This document shows, one piece after another, positions 57,653 through 64,000 of a stretch of DNA of 64,000 nt. The notes beneath the pieces were generated by a model. That model was not told where the DNA came from and searched no databases. It saw only the letters and a program-made list of their open reading frames with translations. Within the stretch, counting starts at the first letter, position 1; every line of letters begins with the position of its first letter. Both the position numbers and the translations under genes were made by a program. Origin of the DNA: Mytilinidion resinicola (Eukaryota; Ascomycota; Dothideomycetes; Mytilinidiales; Mytilinidiaceae); NCBI RefSeq assembly GCF_010093595.1, contig NW_022985442.1, positions 846,261 to 910,260 on the forward strand. The letters are read 5' to 3'.

Positions 57653-58654
57653 ATGGCTGATCGCCCTAATGTTCTTCTTTTCGGGACGGGTGCCGTAGGA
57701 TCTGTATATCTCTACCTTCTCTCCAAACACTGCGACACCACCGCAATATGCCGCTCCAACTACGCCGCCGCAAAAGCAAACGGCTTCACAATCCACTCCC
57801 CCCAGATCTTTGGCGAGACCCTCCATTTTAATCCCCGCGTCGCGCGCACATGCGCCGAAGCCACTACTCTCGATGTCGGCTCACCCGCCAAACCATTCGA
57901 CTACATCGTAATTTGCAGCAAAGTAACCCCCAACACCATCCCCGCACTTATCGCACCCGCCGTGACACCCAACCACACCGTGATCGTCCTACTCCAGAAC
58001 GGCATCAACATCGAAGCGGAATACACAGCCGCCTTCCCCACCAACCCCATCATCAGCGGTGTCGTCTACCTCCCCGTAACGCAAACCTCCCCCGGCGTGA
58101 TCCAGCACGGCGACATCGAGCGCCTCGAGCTCGGCGCGTACCCCTCGTCCGCCTCATCTGCCCCCACGACGCGCTTCGCGGAGTTGATCCAGGCGGGCGG
58201 CGGGACCGCCGAGGTGTGGGACGACGTGCAGTTCAAGCGGTGGGCGAAGCTGCTCGTCAACGGCTCGTGGAACCCCATCTGCGCGCTGACGCGCTCCTCG
58301 GACGTGAGGTTCATGGCGTCCTCAGCCGGGGCGACGGACTTCGTGTTCGCGATGATGCTTGAGCTTGTGGCGATTGCGAAGGCGCATGGGTATGCGAATG
58401 TGGATGAGAAGGTGGCGAGGGCGCAGTTGGAGCGGTTTAAGAAGCGGATTGAGACGAGTAAGGGGGTGGGGAGTGAGCCGAGTATGTTGACAGATGTGAG
58501 GGAGGGGCGGCGGATGGAGGTGGAGGCGATTGTGGGGAATGCAGTGAGGATGGCGAAGGAGAAGGGGGTGGATTGTGTGAGGTTAGAAACAGTGTATTTC
58601 CTGGCAAAAGGGTTGGATGAGGCGATTGGGAGGGCGTTGAAGGGGTCGAAGTAA
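57653..58654 (+). CDS. 2-dehydropantoate 2-reductase (ketopantoate reductase)-like protein
   Basis: This single-exon frame encodes 333 residues. The N-terminus NVLLFGTGAVGSVYLYLL has the GxGxxG Rossmann motif for NADPH. VICSKVTPNT and LLQNGIN are typical of the family, as is the C-terminal helical domain with KRWAKLLVNGSWNPICALT, which carries the expected catalytic Lys. MLTDVREGRRMEVEAIVGN is the family's substrate-loop signature. Canonical members reduce 2-dehydropantoate in pantothenate synthesis, but fungi hold several paralogues that reduce other keto acids, so the substrate here is uncertain. It is divergent from the hydrolase and convergent with the transaminase. Confidence 0.88.
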   Translation: MADRPNVLLFGTGAVGSVYLYLLSKHCDTTAICRSNYAAAKANGFTIHSPQIFGETLHFNPRVARTCAEATTLDVGSPAKPFDYIVICSKVTPNTIPALIAPAVTPNHTVIVLLQNGINIEAEYTAAFPTNPIISGVVYLPVTQTSPGVIQHGDIERLELGAYPSSASSAPTTRFAELIQAGGGTAEVWDDVQFKRWAKLLVNGSWNPICALTRSSDVRFMASSAGATDFVFAMMLELVAIAKAHGYANVDEKVARAQLERFKKRIETSKGVGSEPSMLTDVREGRRMEVEAIVGNAVRMAKEKGVDCVRLETVYFLAKGLDEAIGRALKGSK

Positions 58655-58933
58655 AGGAGTGAGGGCTTTATCGACATGCACTTCAGGGGGTTGGAGAAAT
58701 TGTAGAGATTGCCATACCCAATGGATAGAGTACGCATATTTATAGACCATATAGCGAGCTCTTTGGCTCTTTGCAGAACAATTGGTAAACTTGCAGACAT
58801 GCCGTCTGAAGTAGCCCAAGTAAGTCTCCCGAATGTTCAGGCTACACGAAAGTGACGAGCTAGTTATTTGCATTGAAAGTTTCCTTCTCTTAATGAAATG
58901 ACGATAAGTGCGCAACTTTTTTCTTCTCAGCAC
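58655..58933. other. Convergent 3' intergenic region
   Basis: This 279-bp gap holds both 3' ends. No feature is seen. Confidence 0.5.
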
Positions 58934-59956
58934 TCAGTTACCATTGGTGTGAATACCATCGGTGCCGTTGGTCTTAGTGCCATTGACATGACTACCCTCA
59001 TAACTTACCTCAAAGCTATAAGCATCATCATAATGCATAGCCCAATATCCATCCCAGATCTTGTTCGTGACCGGGCCAATCTGCCCATCCTTCACCGGTT
59101 TCCCATCCAGACTCGTGATAGGCATAATCCCACCAGCCGTTGTGCACATGAACAGCTCATCACACTGATACGCCAGCTCCACAGGCACCACCTCAACGCG
59201 AACCTCCACGCCAATCGCCTTCGCGGCATCGATCACGCTCTTTCGTGTAACACCATGCAGAACGCCGCGGTCAGGGGTGTAGAGAACACCATCCTTAACA
59301 AAGACGATGTTGAAGCCCGATCCCTCGGTGATATTCGCATCGCCATCCGTAAGGAAGGGATACGCAGCACCACGGTCCCGCGCCTCATGCATCGCGCGGG
59401 TCAAATCCCCCCATTGCAGGTTCTTGATTGTCGGGTCCATCGCTCCAGGTGGGGTGCGCCGCACCGTCCGCGCAACGATGGCGCTGCCGCCTTTAAGCTG
59501 CACCGCCGGCTCCATGACCCAGACATAGGGCTGGATGAACATGTAGAGGTTGTTCGTAATGTCCTCGGCCTTGTACTCACGGACGCCTTTGAGGCCGCGC
59601 GTGACGATCAGCTCGACGAAGGCGTCACGGATGCCGCTTTTGGCGAGCATGTCGACGAGGATCGATTTGACCTCTTCCTTTGGGAGGGGGAGCTTTAGGC
59701 GCATTTTGGTGCAGCTGGCGGAAAGGCGTTCGAGATGGTCGTCCAGGCGGAAGAAGCGACCATCCCAGACGGATGGTACGTCGTAGGTGAGGTCGCTGTG
59801 TAGGAAGCCTTGGTCGAGAAGGGGGATGCGGGCTTTGGTCAGGGGAGTGAGCTCTCCTGCTATCCAGGCAATTCCACGGGCGTAAGGATTGCTGCTAGCT
59901 TGGATGACGGCATCGCGGGCAGCGTAACCTGCGAACGTCTTCTTCATGGTAGCCAT
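58934..59956 (-). CDS. (R)-selective amine transaminase-like PLP fold-type IV enzyme
   Basis: Read from the ATG at 59956, this single exon encodes 340 residues; an in-frame ATG at 60046 would add a 30-residue extension with no family match. The frame fits the fold-type IV aminotransferases that include Aspergillus (R)-amine transaminases. The PLP Lys is K178 in [10 protein letters not shown]. Residues named as substrate-pocket positions in the A. terreus enzyme appear with a constant offset of two: His53, Tyr58, Phe113, Glu115, Arg126 and Trp182. [10 protein letters not shown] is the phosphate/substrate loop. It should transfer the amino group between (R)-amines or D-amino acids and a keto acid. 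It lies divergent from a D-amino-acid oxidase, which supports a role in D-amino compound catabolism. Confidence 0.9.
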   Translation of the reverse strand: MATMKKTFAGYAARDAVIQASSNPYARGIAWIAGELTPLTKARIPLLDQGFLHSDLTYDVPSVWDGRFFRLDDHLERLSASCTKMRLKLPLPKEEVKSILVDMLAKSGIRDAFVELIVTRGLKGVREYKAEDITNNLYMFIQPYVWVMEPAVQLKGGSAIVARTVRRTPPGAMDPTIKNLQWGDLTRAMHEARDRGAAYPFLTDGDANITEGSGFNIVFVKDGVLYTPDRGVLHGVTRKSVIDAAKAIGVEVRVEVVPVELAYQCDELFMCTTAGGIMPITSLDGKPVKDGQIGPVTNKIWDGYWAMHYDDAYSFEVSYEGSHVNGTKTNGTDGIHTNGN

Positions 59957-60795
59957 TGCGGATTTGAGATTTGGGGTTTGTACTAGGGGGGCGTTAGTCT
60001 CGGAGCTGAAACATGCACAGAAGTACAAACTCCGCCAGAGATTCATGACTTACAAGGGTCGATTCAAGCTTGCAGTAACCTTTACCAACTAGAATTGGCT
60101 AAAGGCCAATATAAGATGGTCGCTTTCTCGGGTTTGGGGGACCGAAGCTGATATTGTGGTTGGAGATATATGATTAAAAAACTTGTTGGAGTGTTCAAGG
60201 TTCAGAAAGAGATCTTGTTGCATGACTTGTCGTTCCAGAACGATCATTATAAACCATAACCTACCCTTGTGCACGCCGTAGTATGCCGATGGCATGCATG
60301 TCCCTCTGTGGAGGTGTGCTTATCGGGTGGGGCATAACTCGCCTTCCTAAAAGGGTAATTCCCGATCCAGTAATTGAGCCCACATCTTGCAGCAGATCTA
60401 CCATAGCGAACGTCGTCTTCTGATAAGCCTCCCAGGGCAATGCAATTCAGCGTAATTGGATGAATGAATTCACATACTGAAAGGGCAATTGCTGGTAGTT
60501 TCGAGGTGGAAACGCGTGAGCGCGTCCGAAAAGACGTGCCCCTCATCCTCGGCTACGAATGCCTAGTATGGACTCTAGCGCGGCATTCTGTCAGCGACTT
60601 CGCTCATAGTTAGAAGCTTTTAAGAATAACAAGAGTCATTCCTCACCAAGCAATTTGTCCAGGACATCAATCGTATGCATGTGAGGTCTTGACCCTGTTG
60701 CTGCCACTCCCGAGACTTTGAGAGGTGCCTTAGAAGTCGAATATAATTTCGCATTCCTGGTATTCTTTCAGCAAAAGACAAGAGCAGGACTCATC
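59957..60795. promoter_or_regulatory. Bidirectional promoter region, transaminase / D-amino-acid oxidase
   Basis: The two genes start 839 bp apart on opposite strands, so they probably share control elements here. No single operator could be identified. No other gene is supported. Confidence 0.5.
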
Positions 60796-62114
60796 ATGGC
60801 ACAGAAGAATATTGTTGTGATAGGGTAAGTCCAATGCGCAAATCCCAACCCTTCAATTAGCTTACGCCGACATTTCGCAGTGCTGGAGTCGCAGGATTGA
60901 CGACGGCATTGCTCTTGTCGAAAAATCCTCGATACCGAATCGTAGTAGCTGCCAAGCATATGCCTGGTGACTACGATATCGAATATGCATCACCCTGGGC
61001 GGGAGCAAACTATATGCCGTAAGTGAGACTAGCCATTCATGTAGTCGAACAAGCCATTTAACAAAGCTTGCGTTCAGTGTCTCAGTTCGTGGTACTAAGG
61101 CAGCAGAGTGGGATAAGAACACATGGTCTCCCCTAGAGGATCTAGCACGGAACCACCCTGAGGCTGGCGTGCACTTCCAAGGTATGTCTAGATATATACT
61201 ACCTTACTCTGAAAACACGACTGCTAACCGGACCGAGAATGTGAAATCTACAGTCGTTCCAAAGACGTCGGTTCTGCAACAGCAGACTGGTTTGCCGAAT
61301 TATTATCACCAAATCCATGGTTCAAGGATGTCGTGCCGAATGTGAGTAGTCCCCTGGCTGCTTAGACGTTAGGTCTAGACTTACTCGGCTCTCCCAGTTC
61401 CGTTCGCTTCCCAAGCAAAGTCTGAGTTCTGAAATCGATTCTGCAACAGCTTTCACCTCTGTTTGCATCAACACCGCCATATATCTTCCTTGGCTCGTCT
61501 CACAGTGTCTCAAAAACGGAGTCACTTTTAAACGCGCTGTTTTCAAGCACATTTCAGAAGCCTCATTGCCCTCAACTCATCCTTCAAGCAAGGTCGATCT
61601 CGTGGTCAATTGCACCGGCCTCATGGCAAGTACGCTCGGCGGCGTTGAGGACAAGTCCGTTGTACCCGCCCGAGGCCAGATTGTGATCGTCCGCAATGTG
61701 GCTGACAGGATGGCTGATGTGTCCGGAACCGACGATGGAGATGGCGAGGCATGCTATGTCATGACAAGAGCTGCCGGCGGGGGCACGATCCTGGGCGGGT
61801 CCTACCAGAAAGGAAATTGGGAGTCACAGGTGGACCCCAATCTGGCCATTAGAATCATGAAGAGAGCAGTGAAACTGTGTCCTGAGCTGACAGGGGGAAA
61901 TGGAATCGAGCATCTCGACATAATCAGACACGGCGTGGGATTAAGACCTGTTCGAGAAGGCGGAACGAGAATCGAAAAGGAGCGCATAGAAGACGTGTTG
62001 GTGGTACACAACTATGGCGCTGGTGGAGCCGGATATCAGTCTTCCTATGGATGCGCGCAGGCTGCCGTGGCATTGATTGAGGAGGCATTCTCGCCAACAC
62101 GCGCCCGTTTGTAA
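60796..62114 (+). CDS. D-amino-acid oxidase, peroxisomal
   Basis: Five exons (60796-60824, 60881-61018, 61078-61181, 61238-61341, 61398-62114) join in consistent phases to give 363 residues, the usual size. IVVIGAGVAGLTTALLL is the FAD-binding dinucleotide fold. PWAGANYMP, WDKNTWSPLEDLA, VDLVVNCTGL and the C-terminal GVGLRPVREGGTRIE (with the substrate-carboxylate Arg) follow, then HNYGAGGAGYQSSYG. The protein ends in ARL, a C-terminal PTS1-type signal. It oxidises D-amino acids to keto acids, ammonia and H2O2 in the peroxisome. Its divergent neighbour, the (R)-transaminase, acts on the same chemical class. Confidence 0.94.
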
Positions 62115-62633
62115 AGGCCGTAAGCAAAACTAAAACGCGTAGGATCATCTTTCTTACAAAATACGCGATTGAGCTTTTGGTTCCGTATGAGGATTGAGTG
62201 GCTCGAGCAATGGGAACGTGTAAATTTCGGCGATGTGATAGTAAGGTTGGAGATGAAAAGAACGTTGATATCGACCCCAGAGTCTGTACCCAGAGTACGA
62301 TGCAGCTTAGTCACAGTTTATGGCGATGAAGCTAACCTAAATGCGTTTGGTGCACGATCCTCTATGCTTATCAGTGATGCTTGGGTTGACTCCCTCTCCG
62401 ACACCTCCGCCCCAGCTTCTTCATCCTTCCATCCTCACATACTGCCTCTCATTTCAATCCACAAATACAATCCAGCTAGCAACAAAGGGTATGGGGTGAT
62501 ATAGCCTTCCGCGTGTCCCCACCCTCTCTATTCCGCCGCGTCCCAATTGGGCACGAAACAAGAGCTTGCATATGCTTTAACTTTAATTTGCACTCTCCAC
62601 CTCATAGACAGGGCCCAAAGGCTCTCGCCTCAA
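62115..62633. promoter_or_regulatory. Upstream region of the Zn2Cys6 regulator
   Basis: 519 bp between same-strand genes. It contains the 3' end of the oxidase gene and the presumed promoter of the regulator. No individual element is identified. Confidence 0.45.
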
Positions 62634-64000
62634 ATGGCGTCTATCCAAAATGTGAAATCTGGTGCCAAGAACTCTGGACATCGAACAAATTCCCTCGGCT
62701 ACGCCAAAATTGATTGCCACACCTGCGCGGCATCGAAGAAACCTTGCGATCGCCAACGTCCCTGGTGTGGTACCTGCATATCAAGCAAGCAAAAATGTGG
62801 TGGATTTGCCATGGATCTAGTTTGGAAGGGCCCTGCAGTCTCCGATAATGCCACTCGTTCATCTCCAGGCAGTGGATCAAGTACGGTTAGAAAACGACAG
62901 AGAGAGTCTTCCAACGGGCACCATAAGTTTAAGTTCATTCAAGGCCGTCCGAAGAGAAAGCGCAAGCCAAAAATCTCCGACGTACAGACGATGATAGGTA
63001 GCATTAGCCCATCCTATTCGAGCGATCACATGGACTTTGCTTTGGCGACAACCCCGCAAAATGTTGTCAATCCTGTTATCTCAGAACCTGGGTCTAGCTC
63101 CGGGGGATCGATATATGGCAACCTCACGGACTTCAATGACGGGCCGTTCATACACGGTCTACCACGAATATTGTCCTCTGAATCCTACCAGGACGTTTCA
63201 GTAGAGATACCCCATACTGTCTACAATACGACAAGCGAAAGCTTTTGGCCCAACTCACCTCAACTAAATCCGCTTTTATCGCAGAATATAAGATCGCCAT
63301 CCCTAAGTGACGCTAGTTTCCTAGAGGATTTAGTCACTGAAGGCCTTCAGCCAGCTGCAGGGGGTTGCAACTTGGCACAGAGGCGGTCAATATCAGAGGG
63401 CTTAATATTTTCGAATGAAGAAGACGTTGACGAGGCCGTATACGAAGAACGTTTCCCACTTCCTATCGGAGTTCATTATCAAGATCTAGCTCACAAATAT
63501 AGCCCAATACTCGCGATGTGTGAGTGATCCTGTCCATCATTGGATCGGATATTCCAGGGATGCCATAGCTGACAATAATCAGATGACGAGGAGTTTTGCG
63601 TTATGCCACTAAGTAGAGACTGTTCTACCAACCCGTTCCGCGTTCGAACAGCCCGTTCCGGAAGCTCCGCCTTTCTCCTGCATGCGATTCTCGCCCTCTC
63701 TTCACAGCATCTGGCTAAGAAAAACGATTGTATCGATCTGATGACTGAAATGCACAATCACCGGTCTAGCGCAATCCAGCTATTCAGTGAGGCTCTAGGC
63801 AATACACAATCGAATTCCCTTCCACTTCTGGACACAGTTCTAGTACTAATAAACCTCGAGGTAAGGATTTCCTCTTATCGTGATGCCCATATTCTAACAA
63901 ATCTTCCCACCAGATAACCCAATCAGCGACAGGTATGTGGGGTGTGCATTTGAACGGCGCACGGCGACTTCTTGAACAAGCTGGACCCGTGGAGATACAT
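62634..64000 (+). CDS. Zn2Cys6 transcription factor, cut by the window edge
   Basis: Three exons are seen (62634-63519, 63583-63860, 63915 onward) and the last continues past the end. The zinc cluster CHTCAASKKPCDRQRPWCGTCISSKQKC is near residues 28-55, spaced CX2CX6CX6CX2CX6C. A basic stretch (GRPKRKRKPK) follows. The later part fits the fungal transcription-factor family (SAFLLHAILALSSQHLAK, WGVHLNGARRLLEQAG). It is next to the D-amino-acid oxidase and transaminase genes, so a pathway-specific regulator is plausible, though untested. Confidence 0.88.

Noticed and set aside
1..64000. tRNA or rRNA genes and CRISPR arrays
   Set aside because: No cloverleaf B-box with matching A-box, no rRNA-like tract and no spaced repeats were seen; CRISPR is also not expected in a fungal nuclear genome.

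Overview
The window reads as a chromosome segment of a filamentous ascomycete (Pezizomycotina). The signs are short GT-AG introns, HET-domain proteins, Zn2Cys6 regulators, a Nup98-96 precursor, a YTH m6A reader, and TE and HET relics decayed by C-to-T changes typical of RIP. A dothideomycete is plausible but cannot be proven from sequence alone. I call 19 gene models, one of them cut by the right edge and one made of two overlapping frames that may be a single gene. Most were rebuilt by joining exons across introns whose reading phases agree.

Layout. 1-3161 is gene-poor with a degenerate ~95-bp repeat. 3162-15746 is a minus-strand run: DUF1330-like protein, peroxisomal 3-ketoacyl-CoA thiolase (PTS2), WBP2-like GRAM protein, YTHDC1-like m6A reader, and a formin GBD/FH3-only protein. 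16362-18186 is a secreted Ser/Thr-rich protein. 18187-24792 is an accessory island: long direct repeats, a HET frame overlapping a GTPase/4-TM frame (possibly one fused gene), and a RIP-decayed HET pseudogene. 24793-53367 is mostly conserved: a Golgi-type glycosyltransferase, a Zn2Cys6 factor, Nup98-96, centrin/Cdc31, complex I 51-kDa subunit, an orphan protein, mitochondrial acetyl-CoA acetyltransferase, NAD+ synthetase and a large hybrid histidine kinase. 53368-55971 holds a Tc1/mariner-like relic interrupted by a clean solo LTR. 55972-64000 looks like a catabolic cluster: alpha/beta hydrolase, ketopantoate-reductase-like enzyme, an (R)-selective amine transaminase divergent from a peroxisomal D-amino-acid oxidase, then a Zn2Cys6 regulator.

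Most notable: in the secreted-protein gene, two introns (17413-17678 and 16906-17147) are each almost exactly one mobile element. Both elements carry 9-bp terminal inverted repeats (ACTCAGGTT...AACCTGAGT, one mismatch in one copy), each is flanked by its own perfect 5-bp target-site duplication (ATACC; TATTG), and they are inserted in opposite orientations. The inferred splice sites lie inside the inverted repeats, so each insertion would add exactly 12 nt (four codons) to the mRNA and keep the frame. This is a strong candidate for a DNA-transposon-type introner (intron-creating element) that works in either orientation.
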